DNA of 64,000 nucleotides from Acetobacteraceae bacterium (GCA_030041375.1 JASHOA010000044.1:36299-100298), one strand, 5' to 3'; counted from the first letter of the stretch, positions 22,756-32,028 are shown. The notes: generated by a model not told the origin, from the letters alone. A program made the numbers and translations.

Positions 22756-23415
22756 ATGCGATTCCTCGACACCAACCAGATCGGCTTCGACCCGCAGACT
22801 CTTGGATTTCCGAGCGTGGGAAGCTGCCAGGCGATCGTCTACCAGACGGACATCGGCCTGTTCGGCTTTCATGCGTCATCGTCTCCGCTCGCTTCGCATA
22901 CCAGCAAGGCGCAGGCATTTGCCCAATATGTGCAAAGCCGTAGCATCGTTCACGCGCCGCCCACCGGAACAACGCACGGCATCTGCGTGATCGGCGTCAT
23001 TACCCGCTTCGAACGGTTCGGCGACAAGCAGGGCACAGCCGACAACTGGGGCGACGAGCTTGACGCGATTGCCACCGGCCTTGCTTTCATGGGGCCGGTC
23101 TATGGTGCGCAGGTCATGAGCCATGTCGACAAGAATGAATCGATATATGTCCGGTTCGATTGGCAGGCCAATGCCCGCTGCGAGGTTCGTTTCAAGCGCT
23201 GGAGCAAGATGGAATATTACCAGAATGGCGCCGCTGTGACGGACCCGGAGCGGAGGAATCTGGCGGTCGATCCGACATTCGCTGCCACCCCTCTGAACCC
23301 CACACCGACCTTCGTGAACGTTCAACCAGGCACGCAGGAGCAGAACGTGCATCGGTTGGGACGAACGGATGAAGGCAGCCTGCACAAGATCACCAGCTTC
23401 AAAAAGTTCCAGTGA
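22756..23415 (+). CDS. Unknown protein with a CNF-like Cys-His arrangement
   Basis: A 219-residue protein with no signal peptide and no family recognised with certainty. The ATG at 22756 has an excellent ribosome site (CAGGAGGA). Near the N-terminus, Cys24 (SVGSCQAIVYQ) is followed by a hydrophobic strand and His39 (IGLFGFHASSS). This Cys-to-His spacing of 15 and the local pattern resemble the catalytic site of CNF1-type Rho glutamine deamidases (Cys866/His881) and, more loosely, CheD. The rest has a beta-rich middle (GICVIGVITRF, ESIYVRFDWQ) and a polar C-terminus. It is transcribed divergently from DUF202. The enzymatic role is inference only; the cytoplasmic location is assumed from the lack of a leader. 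Confidence 0.6.
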   Translation: MRFLDTNQIGFDPQTLGFPSVGSCQAIVYQTDIGLFGFHASSSPLASHTSKAQAFAQYVQSRSIVHAPPTGTTHGICVIGVITRFERFGDKQGTADNWGDELDAIATGLAFMGPVYGAQVMSHVDKNESIYVRFDWQANARCEVRFKRWSKMEYYQNGAAVTDPERRNLAVDPTFAATPLNPTPTFVNVQPGTQEQNVHRLGRTDEGSLHKITSFKKFQ

Positions 23416-23490
23416 GAGCGTGATGTCGCCGGGGCGATCTGTGGTGGGTCGCACTATGACAGGTGGCACACTCGCGAGGTCTGGAAACGC

Positions 23491-24114
23491 ATGATCCTGG
23501 TCGGCCAGTACGATTCGCCGTTCGTGCGCCGCGTCGCGGTTTCGCTCTGCGTGCTCGGGTTTGCCTACGAGCATGATACGCGCTCGGTGTTCGGGGATTT
23601 CGACGCCATGCGGAAGGTCAACCCGCTGGGGCGGATTCCCTCGCTCGCGCTCGATGACGGGGCGGTGCTGATCGATTCGGCGGCGATCCTGGATTGGCTC
23701 GACCAGGAGGTGGGACCGGAGCGGGCGCTGGTGCCACCCGCTGGCGCGGCGCGACGGCGCGCGCTCGGACGGATGGCATTGGCGACGGGGGCGATCGACA
23801 AGGTGGGTGCGGCGACCTACGAGCGGGTGATCCGGCCTTCGGCACTGCGCTGGCCGGAATGGATTGCACGCTGTCGCATGCAGGCGGAGGGGGCGATTGC
23901 GGCGCTGGCGGCGGAAGCCTGGCCGGCGGACGCGCGGATCGGGCAGGATCAGATCACGACGGCCTGCATGATCCGCTATGTGCGGATGGTCGATGATGAA
24001 CTTCTGGCGGAGGAAAAATACCCGGCGCTCGACGCGCTGTCCGAACGCTGCGAGGCGCGGGAGGAGTTCCGGGCGACTTTTCCCGCCGAGTACGTGGTGC
24101 CCCGGAACGGCTGA
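23491..24114 (+). CDS. Glutathione S-transferase family protein
   Basis: A 207-residue cytosolic GST-fold protein. The thioredoxin-like N-terminal domain has YDSPFVRRVAVSL, with a serine in the usual catalytic position, then NPLGRIPSLALDDG with the cis-proline, and LIDSAAILDWLDQ, the glutathione-gamma-glutamyl contact. An all-helical C-terminal domain follows from about residue 85. Such proteins conjugate or reduce electrophiles or peroxides, and the substrate is unknown. It starts 75 bases after the CNF-like gene and is convergent with the PPK2 gene. Confidence 0.86.
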   Translation: MILVGQYDSPFVRRVAVSLCVLGFAYEHDTRSVFGDFDAMRKVNPLGRIPSLALDDGAVLIDSAAILDWLDQEVGPERALVPPAGAARRRALGRMALATGAIDKVGAATYERVIRPSALRWPEWIARCRMQAEGAIAALAAEAWPADARIGQDQITTACMIRYVRMVDDELLAEEKYPALDALSERCEAREEFRATFPAEYVVPRNG

Positions 24115-24120
24115 GGCGGG

Positions 24121-24969
24121 TCAAGCGGGGCCGCGGCGGGCGGCTTCAACCGCGGCATGGTACTCGCGGCGGATGCGGGCGAGATCGACGCGCGGCGGCG
24201 GATAGCGGAGATCGAGTGCCTCGAGCGCTTGCACGACGATCGCCGAGACGGCGAGGTTGCGGAACCATTTGTGGTTCGCCGGGATGACGAACCAGGGTGC
24301 AGCTTGGCTGCTGGTTTCAGGCAGCACTTCCTCGTAGACCGCCTGGTACTGTTCCCAGAACGCGCGCTCGGCGTAGTCCGACTCGGCGATCTTCCAGTTG
24401 TGCGCCGGATCTTCGAGGCGCTCGGCGAAGCGGGCAAGCTGCTCCTTCCTGCTGATGTGCAGGAAGAATTTCAGCACCGCGGTCCCGCTCGCGGAAAGCA
24501 GAGCTTCGAAGGCGACGATCTCTTCGAGGCGCCATTTCCAGGTTGCCTTGTCGATCTGCTCATGCACCAGCGGCACGAGGACGTCTTCGTAAGGCGAGCG
24601 GTTGAAGATCGCGACCTCTCCCTTGGCCGGGACATGCGGGTGCACACGCCAGAGGAAATCGTGGGCCAGCTCCGCCTCGCTCGGCTGCCTGAAGGAAACG
24701 ACGCGGGCCGCGCGCGGATTGAGGGCGGAGAAAACCTGGCTGATCGTTCCGTCCTTGCCGGCCGCATCCATTCCCTGCAGCACGATGAGCAAGGAGTGAC
24801 GCTGGTCCGCGTAGAGGAGCGATTGCTGGCGGGTCAGCCGCTGGTGCCACTGCTCGGTCTCGGCCTTTGCCGCCTTGGCGGTCGTGTGGCGGGCTTTGAA
24901 ATCGGGATCGGCGGGACTGAGGCGAAGGCGCTGGCCGGAGGCGACGCGGAACCTGTCGTAGAAGTCCAT
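24121..24969 (-). CDS. ppk2: Polyphosphate kinase 2 family protein
   Basis: A 282-residue single-domain PPK2, which moves phosphate between polyphosphate and nucleotides, usually using polyphosphate to phosphorylate NMP or NDP. Key sites are the Walker A-like loop GMDAAGKDG at residues 66-74 and the Walker B region VAIFNRSPYEDVLVPLVH near 113. The lid module follows, with FFLHISRKEQLARFAERL, and then WFVIPANHKWFRNLAVS. The ATG at 24969 is preceded by AGGGGC. The class (I, II or III) cannot be fixed by eye. Polyphosphate use alongside a glycogen operon suggests a storage-oriented metabolism. Confidence 0.92.
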   Translation of the reverse strand: MDFYDRFRVASGQRLRLSPADPDFKARHTTAKAAKAETEQWHQRLTRQQSLLYADQRHSLLIVLQGMDAAGKDGTISQVFSALNPRAARVVSFRQPSEAELAHDFLWRVHPHVPAKGEVAIFNRSPYEDVLVPLVHEQIDKATWKWRLEEIVAFEALLSASGTAVLKFFLHISRKEQLARFAERLEDPAHNWKIAESDYAERAFWEQYQAVYEEVLPETSSQAAPWFVIPANHKWFRNLAVSAIVVQALEALDLRYPPPRVDLARIRREYHAAVEAARRGPA

Positions 24970-25017
24970 GCCCCTATCTTAGGGGTGGAGGCTCCGGGCC
25001 GGGGGATGAAAGCGGGG

Positions 25018-25743
25018 CTACTGCAGGCGATGCGCCGGCGCGTCGAGGCGAAGCTGGCCGGTGAGCAGGGCCGAGCCTGGCGAGAAGCGGGGCGCTTCGG
25101 CGACTTCGACGGCCGCCGCACCGACAGTGCCGGTGCTGCCCACGGCCGCCATGCGGAGGTCGGCGGGGCTCATCGGCGGAAGCGGAAGGGATTGGGCGAC
25201 CTCGGTCGGGACCTCGCCAGGCTGGGTGCGATAGACGAAGCCATAGACCGGGTACTCGGAGCCGAAGTGGCCACCGCCGATGCCGACCCGGACCTCCGAC
25301 CAGTCATTGTCGGGCGAGACGTCGACCACCGGCACGCCGAGGCGAATCTGGCCGGCGGGTATCCAGTTTGCCTGATCCACCAGGACCTCGCGGGCGTTGA
25401 CGACGCGGCTCACCACGGCGACGTGGCCGAGCGGCATGCGCGAGATCGGGCGGAACACTATCACCGCGCCGTAGGCCGGGTTGTGCCCGCGCGCGTAGTG
25501 GCCGGCGGCGTTGCCCCACCATTGCCAGGCATTGCCGGGGAGCGAGATGCCGCTGCGCTGTCGCGCATAGGGCACGCAGGAGACGAAGTAGTAGCGGACG
25601 CTATGGAGGTTCACGCGAGGCCTCACTCTCGGGGCCCTGGCACTTGGTGGCGCGGCGAGGGCGGCCGGAGCGATCAGAAGGAGGGGGAGAGAAAGGAGGG
25701 CGGCGAGGAGGTGAGTCAAACGAAAGCCCGCTCGCCGGCCCAT
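25018..25743 (-). CDS. Secreted CHAP-domain protein (putative peptidoglycan amidase/endopeptidase)
   Basis: A 241-residue exported protein. The signal peptide (LTHLLAALLSLPLLLIAPAA) ends near ALAA at residue 30. The CHAP domain shows the expected triad: Cys56 in VSCVPYARQRSG, His107 in PLGHVAVVSRV, and Asn126 in VLVDQANWIP, with WQWWGNA and YGAVIVF between. CHAP enzymes cleave peptidoglycan peptides or amide bonds in the periplasm or outside the cell. The C-terminal 60 residues are Pro/Ala-rich and of low complexity. The gene stands alone, with a candidate promoter at 25842-25870. Confidence 0.87.
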   Translation of the reverse strand: MGRRAGFRLTHLLAALLSLPLLLIAPAALAAPPSARAPRVRPRVNLHSVRYYFVSCVPYARQRSGISLPGNAWQWWGNAAGHYARGHNPAYGAVIVFRPISRMPLGHVAVVSRVVNAREVLVDQANWIPAGQIRLGVPVVDVSPDNDWSEVRVGIGGGHFGSEYPVYGFVYRTQPGEVPTEVAQSLPLPPMSPADLRMAAVGSTGTVGAAAVEVAEAPRFSPGSALLTGQLRLDAPAHRLQ

Positions 25744-25841
25744 GCCTCACCTCCCCGTTACGGAACCCTACGAGTCTATGGGGGCAGCAATGCACGGTGC
25801 GCAAGTCACAAGCTTCCGGAATCCGGGCGCCTGGCGCAATT

Positions 25842-25870
25842 TTACTATCGAGGGTTGTGGATAAGCGTCA
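25842..25870 (-). promoter_or_regulatory. Candidate promoter for the CHAP gene
   Basis: Read leftward, TGACGC (25870-25865) and TAGTAA (25847-25842) are separated by 17 bases, a plausible -35/-10 pair about 100 bases before the CHAP start. The surrounding stretch is the most AT-rich patch nearby. It was assigned by eye, so confidence is low. Confidence 0.3.
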
Positions 25871-25907
25871 GTTTTGTGACTGAAATCCGAAGTAACGGAT
25901 CGTGAAC

Positions 25908-26258
25908 TCACTTGCAGGCAGTGACCATAATCTCCACCAGATGACGGGGATCGGCCATGTTGGCCTGCACGCAGGCGCGCACGGGGGCCTCTCCCGGCGG
26001 GAGCCAAGCGCTCCAGATCTCGTTCATGGCGTCCCGGTCGCGAATGTCCTTGACCCAGATCTGGGCCTGCAAAAGACGGGTCTTGTCGGTGCCGTTGACC
26101 TCGAGGAGGCGGTCGATCTCGGCCAGGACTTCGCGGGTCTGACCTTTGATATCCTTGGAAAGATCGGCGGCGGTGGTGCCGGCGAGGAAGACGAAGCCGT
26201 GATATTCGACGGCCTTGGAGAGGATTTTTCCGGCATCGGTGCGGCTGATCTTAGGCAT
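25908..26258 (-). CDS. RidA family (YjgF/YER057c) protein
   Basis: A 116-residue RidA-fold protein. It has VEYHGFVFLAGTTAADLSKD, TREVLAEIDRLLEVNGTDK, and a C-terminal half with PGEAPVRACVQANMADP, which contains the conserved Arg that binds the carboxylate in RidA, then LVEIMVTACK. RidA enzymes hydrolyse reactive 2-aminoacrylate-type imines released by PLP enzymes. Subgroup members can differ, so the deaminase activity is inference. ATG 26258 has GGAAGGGG upstream. A half copy of the window's repeat family lies about 100 bases upstream of its start. Confidence 0.85.
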   Translation of the reverse strand: MPKISRTDAGKILSKAVEYHGFVFLAGTTAADLSKDIKGQTREVLAEIDRLLEVNGTDKTRLLQAQIWVKDIRDRDAMNEIWSAWLPPGEAPVRACVQANMADPRHLVEIMVTACK

Positions 26259-26340
26259 GGCGCCCCTTCCCAAGATTTATGGACCCAGCATGGCTTGTAC
26301 GGCCCTGCCCGGAACCCGGCAAGCTGCCCGCGGCCAGGGC

Positions 26341-26410
26341 GGATCTCGCGCTTTATTCGAGCCCGCGATTCACGCCCTCCGACGATTCCGCCTCGGGCGA
26401 TCGCGGGCTC
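26341..26410 (-). repeat. Half copy (A) of the 103-bp double-hairpin repeat
   Basis: On the minus strand this holds hairpin 1 and the linker of the repeat family. The arms ATCGCGGGCTC and GAGCCCGCGAT lie at 26400-26410 and 26359-26369, the inner arms CGCCC/GGGCG are present, and the AATAAAGCGCGAGA linker runs to about 26341. Hairpin 2 is absent; in its place is another imperfect GC-rich inverted repeat (about 26284-26340). The element begins 2 bases from the stop of the lipoprotein gene at 26413 and lies upstream of ridA. Confidence 0.85.
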
Positions 26411-26412
26411 GG

Positions 26413-26754
26413 TCAAGGATTCGGGGGTGCGACGGGGGCGGGGCCGGTCGCACCGCGCATACAGTCCTGGACCATCTGGCGGTGGGCGAACTGGTTGGCC
26501 AAGCTCTGAGTGGGGGCGATATAGGCGCTCTGGCCGGTGTAGGGCGTCAAGCTGGTGTCGGTCTGGTACAGGCTCGCGCGGTTCTGGATAGTGAATTGCT
26601 GCTCGGCCTGAGCGCGGCAGGCGTCATAGGCGGCACGCTGCTGCGGGGTCTCCTGGGAGGCGGCGCATCCGGCGAAGAGAAGGCCGAGGGCGCCGAGCAG
26701 GAAGGGAGAGCAGCCGGGACGACGGTGGCGCGGTTGCAGCGCGGGAGCAATCAT
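26413..26754 (-). CDS. Small predicted lipoprotein of unknown function
   Basis: A 113-residue exported protein with a basic N-terminus (RHRRPG), a hydrophobic core (SPFLLGALGLLFAG) and a lipobox cysteine at residue 30 (LFAGC). The mature part is polar, with a helical stretch QQRAAYDACRAQAEQQF and two further cysteines (in DACRA and DCMRG) that could pair. It ends in a Pro-rich tail. No family was recognised. Repeat half copy A begins directly after its stop codon. Confidence 0.6.
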   Translation of the reverse strand: MIAPALQPRHRRPGCSPFLLGALGLLFAGCAASQETPQQRAAYDACRAQAEQQFTIQNRASLYQTDTSLTPYTGQSAYIAPTQSLANQFAHRQMVQDCMRGATGPAPVAPPNP

Positions 26755-26838
26755 CGCGCAATGATGGACCCGGCTTGGCGTGGGCGCCAGTGCCGGTTGA
26801 GAGAATGTGCGGCGGGGGCGACGATATCAGCGATGGCG

Positions 26839-28125
26839 TCAGGCGCGGTCCTGCTTCAGGACTTCGCCGGCAAGGTAGAGGCTGCCGCAGATGAGAACCC
26901 GACCGCGCGGCTGGCTATGGCCGATGGCGGCCAGCGCGGAAGCAACCGTCGGGCCCGGCCGGGCGATGGCGCCGGAAGCGGCGATGATGTCGGAGACCGG
27001 CATGGCGAGATGCTGGCCTTCTTCGGCAACCGCGTAGAGCGAGGCGGCTAGAGGGAGCAGGGGCGCCAGAAAGCCCGCGCTGTCCTTGCCGCTCTTCATG
27101 CCGACGACGAGATGGATGGGCTGGTCGCGCCAAGTGGCGAGGTGGGTGGCGAGGGCGGCGCCCGCGCCCGGATTGTGACCGCCATCGAGCCAGAGGGAAA
27201 AGCCGGCGGGCAGGCGCCGGGCGAGCCGCCCGGTGAGGCGCTCAAGCCGGGCTGGCCAATCGACGGCAAGGAGGCCGGCCGCGTACGCGGATTCGGGGAT
27301 GCCGAGACCGGAGGCGACGAGCGCGGTGAGCGCGATCCCGGCATTGTCGAGCTGGTGCGGGCCGGGCAGGGCGGGGAAAGGAAGATCGAGCGTGCCCGTA
27401 CGGTCCTGGTAGCGAAAGCCCGCTTCGAGACGGGTGACGTCCCAGGCTTGGCCGCGGGCGAGGAGAGGGGCGTTACTCTGCTCCGCGGTGGCGGCGAGCA
27501 CCGACAGCGCCGCGGGCGGTTGGGCGCCGGTTACGAGCGGGACGTGAGGCTTGATGATGCCGGCCTTCTCGCGGGCGACCTCTCCGAGCGACTCGCCGAG
27601 AAATTCCTGATGATCGAGCGAGATCGAGGTAATGGCGGCGGCGGCGGGCGGGGGAATGACGTTGGTGGCATCGAAGCGGCCGCCGAGGCCGACTTCGAGG
27701 ACGGCGAGATCGGCGGGGTAAGCGGCGAAGAGGAAGAAGGCGGCGGCGGTGATCATCTCGAAGACGGAAATCGGCGCCCCGGCGTTGATCCGTTCGAGAT
27801 GCTCGAGCGCCTCCGCGAGCTCGAGGTCGGAGACCAGCCGGCCCGAGAGGCGGATCCGTTCGTTGAAGCGGACCAGATGCGGCGAGGTATAGACATGCAC
27901 CTGGCGGCCGGCGGCTTCGGCGATGGCGCGCAGGAAGGCGCAGGTGCTGCCCTTGCCGTTGGTGCCGGCGACATGAATGACGGGCGGCAGGCGCTTTTCA
28001 GGATGGCCGAGACGGGCGAGCAGGCGTTCCAGCCGGTCGAGGCTGAGATCGATCAGAACCGGATGCAGCGCATGCAGCCGGGCGATCGCGGCTTCCGCGC
28101 GAAAGGTGGCGGCGGTCTCGCTCAT
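26839..28125 (-). CDS. folC: Bifunctional folylpolyglutamate synthase/dihydrofolate synthase
   Basis: A 428-residue Mur-ligase-like enzyme that adds glutamate to dihydropteroate and folates. The P-loop VIHVAGTNGKGSTCAFL, the SPHLVRFNERI loop, LEVGLGGRFDATNVI, SISLDHQEFLG and EKAGIIKPHVPLV are all canonical. DGGHNPGAGAAL near the C-terminus belongs to the second domain. The ATG overlaps the accD stop (ATGA). It is the last gene of the trpB-trpA-accD-folC block, an arrangement common in alphaproteobacteria. Confidence 0.96.
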   Translation of the reverse strand: MSETAATFRAEAAIARLHALHPVLIDLSLDRLERLLARLGHPEKRLPPVIHVAGTNGKGSTCAFLRAIAEAAGRQVHVYTSPHLVRFNERIRLSGRLVSDLELAEALEHLERINAGAPISVFEMITAAAFFLFAAYPADLAVLEVGLGGRFDATNVIPPPAAAAITSISLDHQEFLGESLGEVAREKAGIIKPHVPLVTGAQPPAALSVLAATAEQSNAPLLARGQAWDVTRLEAGFRYQDRTGTLDLPFPALPGPHQLDNAGIALTALVASGLGIPESAYAAGLLAVDWPARLERLTGRLARRLPAGFSLWLDGGHNPGAGAALATHLATWRDQPIHLVVGMKSGKDSAGFLAPLLPLAASLYAVAEEGQHLAMPVSDIIAASGAIARPGPTVASALAAIGHSQPRGRVLICGSLYLAGEVLKQDRA

Positions 28126-28979
28126 GCAGCTTCCCTGACTGTGAGGAGCCCGATCACCTGCGCCAGCGTGGCGGTGAGCTGGCCGCGCGGCACCACGCGA
28201 TCGACGACGCCATGTGCGAAAAGGTATTCGGCGCGCTGGAAACCCTCGGGCAGCTTTTCGCGCACCGTCTGCTCAATGACCCGGGGCCCGGCGAAGCCGA
28301 TCAGCGCACCGGGCTCGGCGATGAGGATGTCGCCGAGCATGGCGAAGCTCGCAGTGACGCCACCGGCCGTGGGATCGGTCAGCACGACGATGAAGGGAAG
28401 GCCGGCGTCCTTGACGAGGCCGCAGCCGAGCACAGTGCGTGGCATCTGCATCAGGCTGATGGCGCCTTCCTGCATGCGCGCACCGCCGGAGGCGGTGAAG
28501 ACAACCAGTGCCGCCTGCTGCAGAACGGCGAGCCGGGCGGCGGCGAGGATGCCTTCGCCGACGGCGGCCCCCATCGAGCCGCCGAGGAAGGCGAATTCCA
28601 TCGCCGCGACGACGGCCTTATGGCCGCCGATGGTGCCGTGCGCCACCCGGAGCGCGTCCTCGAGCCCGGTTTTCTCGCGGGCCTCGCGCAACCGCTCGGC
28701 GTAGCGCTTGGTGTCGCGGAAGCGGAGCGGGTCGTGCGCGACCTTGGGCAGCTCGATGGAGACCGACGTTTCGGGATCGAAGGTCCAGGCCAGCCGTTCG
28801 GCGGCGGTGGCGCGCATGTGGTGGCTGCAATGCGGGCAGACCTTGAGGCTTTTTTCGAGATCGCGATGGAAGATCATCTGCTGGCAGGCGGGGCATTGAT
28901 GCCAGAGATTCTCGGGCACCTCGCGCCGGCCGAGCAGGGTGCGGATTTTCGGCCGCACATATTGCGAAAGCCAGCTCAT
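28122..28979 (-). CDS. accD: Acetyl-CoA carboxylase carboxyltransferase subunit beta
   Basis: The zinc-bearing beta half of the carboxyltransferase that makes malonyl-CoA with AccA. The 285 residues start MSWLSQYVRPKIRTLL. A four-cysteine zinc ribbon follows (QCPACQQMIFH, then KVCPHCSHHM), then the crotonase-fold core with FTASGGARMQEGAISLMQM and DPTAGGVTASFAMLGDI, and GFAGPRVIEQTVREKLPEGF at the oxyanion side. ATG 28979 is chosen over upstream frame residues that do not match the family. It lies 4 bases after trpA and is coupled to folC. Confidence 0.96.
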   Translation of the reverse strand: MSWLSQYVRPKIRTLLGRREVPENLWHQCPACQQMIFHRDLEKSLKVCPHCSHHMRATAAERLAWTFDPETSVSIELPKVAHDPLRFRDTKRYAERLREAREKTGLEDALRVAHGTIGGHKAVVAAMEFAFLGGSMGAAVGEGILAAARLAVLQQAALVVFTASGGARMQEGAISLMQMPRTVLGCGLVKDAGLPFIVVLTDPTAGGVTASFAMLGDILIAEPGALIGFAGPRVIEQTVREKLPEGFQRAEYLFAHGVVDRVVPRGQLTATLAQVIGLLTVREAA

Positions 28980-28983
28980 GGCT

Positions 28984-29814
28984 TCACGCCGCGGCCCTCG
29001 CACCGCGCACGGAGTGGGCAAGCGCCGCCACGTCGGCGAGCACGCGGGCGACGGTGCCGGGCAACGGGTGCCCCTTTTCGTCGAGCGAGGCGGCGAGGGT
29101 TGCGATCAGCGAGGAGGCGACCACGGCGGCATCGGCGATCGAGACGACTTCGGCGGCCTGCGCCGGTGTTTTCACACCGAAGCCGACCGCGATCGGGAGT
29201 TGGGTGAATCTCCGGAGGCGCGGGATGTTGGCCGAAAGCTCGGCCACGGTCGCGCTTTTCGTGCCGGTGATGCCGGTGATGCTGACGTAATAGACGAAGC
29301 CCGAACTCCCTTCGAGAACCTTGGGCAGGCGCTGATCATCGGTGGTCGGCGCGACGAGGCGGATGATGTCGAGGCCGAACCGGGTGGCAAACGGGGCCAG
29401 CAGATCCGATTCCTCGGCCGGAAGATCGACGACGATCAGACCGTCAACGCCAGAGGCCGCGGCGTCGCGGGCGAACGGTTCGGGGCCGTAGGAGAGGATG
29501 GGGTTGAGATAGCCCATCAGGATGACAGGCGTTTCGGGGTCGGCGGTGCGGAACTGGCGCACCATGGCGAGCGCGCCGCGCAAGCTCGCGCCGGCGCGGA
29601 GGGCGCGACGGCCGGCGGCCTGGATGATCGGCCCGTCCGCCATGGGATCGGTGAAGGGAACGCCGATCTCGATCAGATCCGCGCCGGCCGCGGGCAGGCC
29701 GGCCAGCAATGCCGCGCTGGTCTCGCGGTCCGGGTCGAACGCTTCGAGGAAGGGGATGAGGGCGCCGCGTCCGGCCCGGCGGAGTGCTGCGAAGCGCGCG
29801 GCAATGCGGCTCAA
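28984..29814 (-). CDS. trpA: Tryptophan synthase alpha subunit
   Basis: Cleaves indole-3-glycerol phosphate to indole. The 276 residues form a TIM barrel with the catalytic Glu in [16 protein letters not shown] and Asp in [12 protein letters not shown]. The phosphate loop is [12 protein letters not shown], and the C-terminal loop is [16 protein letters not shown]. No ATG suits the N-terminus. The family start matches a TTG at 29814 that overlaps the trpB TGA, so translation is probably coupled to trpB. Its partner TrpB receives indole through an internal tunnel. Confidence 0.95.
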   Translation of the reverse strand: MSRIAARFAALRRAGRGALIPFLEAFDPDRETSAALLAGLPAAGADLIEIGVPFTDPMADGPIIQAAGRRALRAGASLRGALAMVRQFRTADPETPVILMGYLNPILSYGPEPFARDAAASGVDGLIVVDLPAEESDLLAPFATRFGLDIIRLVAPTTDDQRLPKVLEGSSGFVYYVSITGITGTKSATVAELSANIPRLRRFTQLPIAVGFGVKTPAQAAEVVSIADAAVVASSLIATLAASLDEKGHPLPGTVARVLADVAALAHSVRGARAAA

Positions 29815-31046
29815 AGCGTGACCCCGAGATGTTCGGCGACGGTGAAGATGTCCTTGTCGCCGCGACCGCAGAGATTCATCAGGATGATCCGATCCTTCTG
29901 CATGGCCGGGGCGATCTTCGCGACATGCGCGAGCGCATGCGCGGGCTCGAGCGCGGGAATGATGCCCTCCGTCCGCGTGCAAAGCTGGAAGGCGGCGAGT
30001 GCCTCCTCGTCGGTCGCGGCGACGTATTCGACGCGGCCGAGATCGTGCAGCCAGGAATGCTCGGGCCCGATGCCGGGATAATCGAGGCCGGCGGAGATCG
30101 AGTGCGCCTCCTGGATTTGCCCCTCGTCGTCCTGCAACAGGTAGGTGCGGTTGCCGTGCAGCACGCCGGGCCGGCCGCGCGAGAGGCTGGCAGCCGTGAG
30201 CCCGCTGTCCAGCCCCTTGCCCGCCGCTTCGACGCCGATAAGGCGGACCGAGGGATCGTCGAGGAACGGATGGAAGAGGCCCATGGCGTTCGAGCCGCCG
30301 CCAATGCAGGCAACGGCGACGTCGGGCAGCCGGCCTTCGGCCTGGCGGAGCTGGGCCTTGGCTTCTTCGCCGATCACGCTCTGGAAGTCGCGCACCAGCA
30401 TCGGATAGGGATGCGGGCCGGCGACGGTGCCGATGAGGTAGTACGTGTTGCGCACGTTGGCGACCCAGTCGCGCAGCGCCTCGTTCATGGCGTCCTTCAG
30501 AGTGCCGGCGCCGGCGCTGACCGGGGAGACCTCGGCGCCGAGGAGCTTCATGCGGAAGACGTTCGGCTTCTGCCGCTCGATATCGGTGGTGCCCATGTAA
30601 ACGGTGCAGGGCAGGCCGAACAGCGCACAGACCGTTGCGGTGGCGACGCCGTGCTGGCCGGCGCCGGTTTCGGCGATGATGCGGGTCTTGCCCATGCGGC
30701 GGGCGAGCAGAATCTGGCCGAGGCAATTGTTGATCTTGTGCGCGCCGGTATGGTTGAGCTCGTCGCGCTTGAAATAGATGCGGGCGCCGCCGAGCGCGGC
30801 CGAGAGCCGGGATGCGTGCCAGAGCGGGCTCGGCCGGCCCACGTAATGGGTGAGAAGATCGTCGAGTTCGGTGCGGAAGGCGGGGTCGCGCCGGGCGTTT
30901 TCGTAGGCGGCTTCGAGATCGAGCACGAGCGGCATCAGCGTTTCGGCAACGAATCTTCCGCCGAAGGCGCCGAAGCGCCCGCGCTGGTCAGGCCCGTTGC
31001 GCAGGCTGTTGGGCGGCGCGGGTTGCGGGCGGGGGATTTCGTTCAC
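29811..31046 (-). CDS. trpB: Tryptophan synthase beta subunit
   Basis: Condenses indole with serine to tryptophan using PLP. The 411 residues include [16 protein letters not shown], the PLP lysine at 104 in [46 protein letters not shown] and the C-terminal [11 protein letters not shown]. The N-terminus ([13 protein letters not shown]) is typical, so the start at 31046 is credible even though it lies 59 bases inside the preceding msrQ frame. No trpF is visible upstream in this window. Confidence 0.96.
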   Translation of the reverse strand: MNEIPRPQPAPPNSLRNGPDQRGRFGAFGGRFVAETLMPLVLDLEAAYENARRDPAFRTELDDLLTHYVGRPSPLWHASRLSAALGGARIYFKRDELNHTGAHKINNCLGQILLARRMGKTRIIAETGAGQHGVATATVCALFGLPCTVYMGTTDIERQKPNVFRMKLLGAEVSPVSAGAGTLKDAMNEALRDWVANVRNTYYLIGTVAGPHPYPMLVRDFQSVIGEEAKAQLRQAEGRLPDVAVACIGGGSNAMGLFHPFLDDPSVRLIGVEAAGKGLDSGLTAASLSRGRPGVLHGNRTYLLQDDEGQIQEAHSISAGLDYPGIGPEHSWLHDLGRVEYVAATDEEALAAFQLCTRTEGIIPALEPAHALAHVAKIAPAMQKDRIILMNLCGRGDKDIFTVAEHLGVTL

Positions 31047-31914
31047 CGGAGACTCTCCCTGGTGCCGCGATGCTCATACCCGAACGGGGAGCGCGGGTCA
31101 TCATGCGGCGGGCGGCAACGAGCAGGGCAAGCGCGAGCCCGGCGAGGCCGACCCAATGGGCGGGACGGAGCCCGGCGATGAGGGAAAAATTGGCGGCGAA
31201 AACGCGGTCGGCGGGAATGCCGGTGGCGATCGCATACCAGCCGGCCTCGAGGCCGGCGGTGAGCACGGCCGCGGCAAGGGCGAGCAGCAGGAGGACCGGC
31301 GGCCGGCGCCGCCAGGAAGGCGGCAGGAGCCGCCAGCCGAGGAGCCAGAGATAGAAGCCGCTGAATGTCGCAGCACGGTCGACCGAGGTCGGGGCCTCCA
31401 TGAAGGTGTGGAGCAGCGCCAGCACGGTTGCCGGATGGACGAGCAGATGAAGCTGTTTCCAGGCGCGGCCGAGACGGCGGACCCAGCCGTCGGTGGAGGT
31501 GAACGCCAACGCCGCCATGGCGAGGATGGAGAGGGTGCCGGCGGTGAGCACGGGATGGCTCAGCATCTGCACGGCGATGAAGCCCCAGGCGAAATCCTGC
31601 TGGAGGGCATAGACGCCGAGGTGGGCAAGCGCGTAGGCGCCGGCGGCGAGACCCAGCATGCGGCGCACGAGGACGAGCCGCGGCAGGGCGAAGAGGGCCG
31701 AAAAAGGGGTGACCGCGAGCGTGAGTACCAGCAGACGGTCGGACCCGTAGCCGCTCACCAGCAGCATGGTCTGGTCTGGGTGGCCGGCCAGGGTGCCGGT
31801 CGCCCAAAGTGCGGCGGGCAGCAGGGCAGGCAGCGGCAAGAGAGCCAGCACGATCGCCTTGAGCGGCGAGAAACGGCCGCTACGGTCTCGCCACGGTGCG
31901 ACGCTCTTGTTCAT
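30988..31914 (-). CDS. msrQ: MsrQ-like heme-b membrane protein (ferric reductase-like domain)
   Basis: A 308-residue integral membrane protein with about six to eight helices. The MsrQ signature is visible: [20 protein letters not shown] with a helix histidine, [19 protein letters not shown], then [20 protein letters not shown] carrying two heme-ligand histidines. MsrQ passes electrons from the quinone pool or flavin to periplasmic methionine-sulfoxide reductase MsrP. No msrP is present in the window, so the partner is elsewhere or different. It is longer than usual MsrQ (about 200 residues), with an extra C-terminal helix pair and a polar tail that overlaps trpB by 59 bases. Confidence 0.72.
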   Translation of the reverse strand: MNKSVAPWRDRSGRFSPLKAIVLALLPLPALLPAALWATGTLAGHPDQTMLLVSGYGSDRLLVLTLAVTPFSALFALPRLVLVRRMLGLAAGAYALAHLGVYALQQDFAWGFIAVQMLSHPVLTAGTLSILAMAALAFTSTDGWVRRLGRAWKQLHLLVHPATVLALLHTFMEAPTSVDRAATFSGFYLWLLGWRLLPPSWRRRPPVLLLLALAAAVLTAGLEAGWYAIATGIPADRVFAANFSLIAGLRPAHWVGLAGLALALLVAARRMMTRAPRSGMSIAAPGRVSGERNPPPATRAAQQPAQRA

Positions 31915-32028
31915 CCGTTCACGCCTCGCCCGGCTGCCGGTGTGCCGACCCGCCGCTCATTGCCGCCTGGACGACCGGCCGCGTCGGCCCACCAGCCCTT
32001 CGTTTTCAGTGGCCTGCCAATCCCCTCA

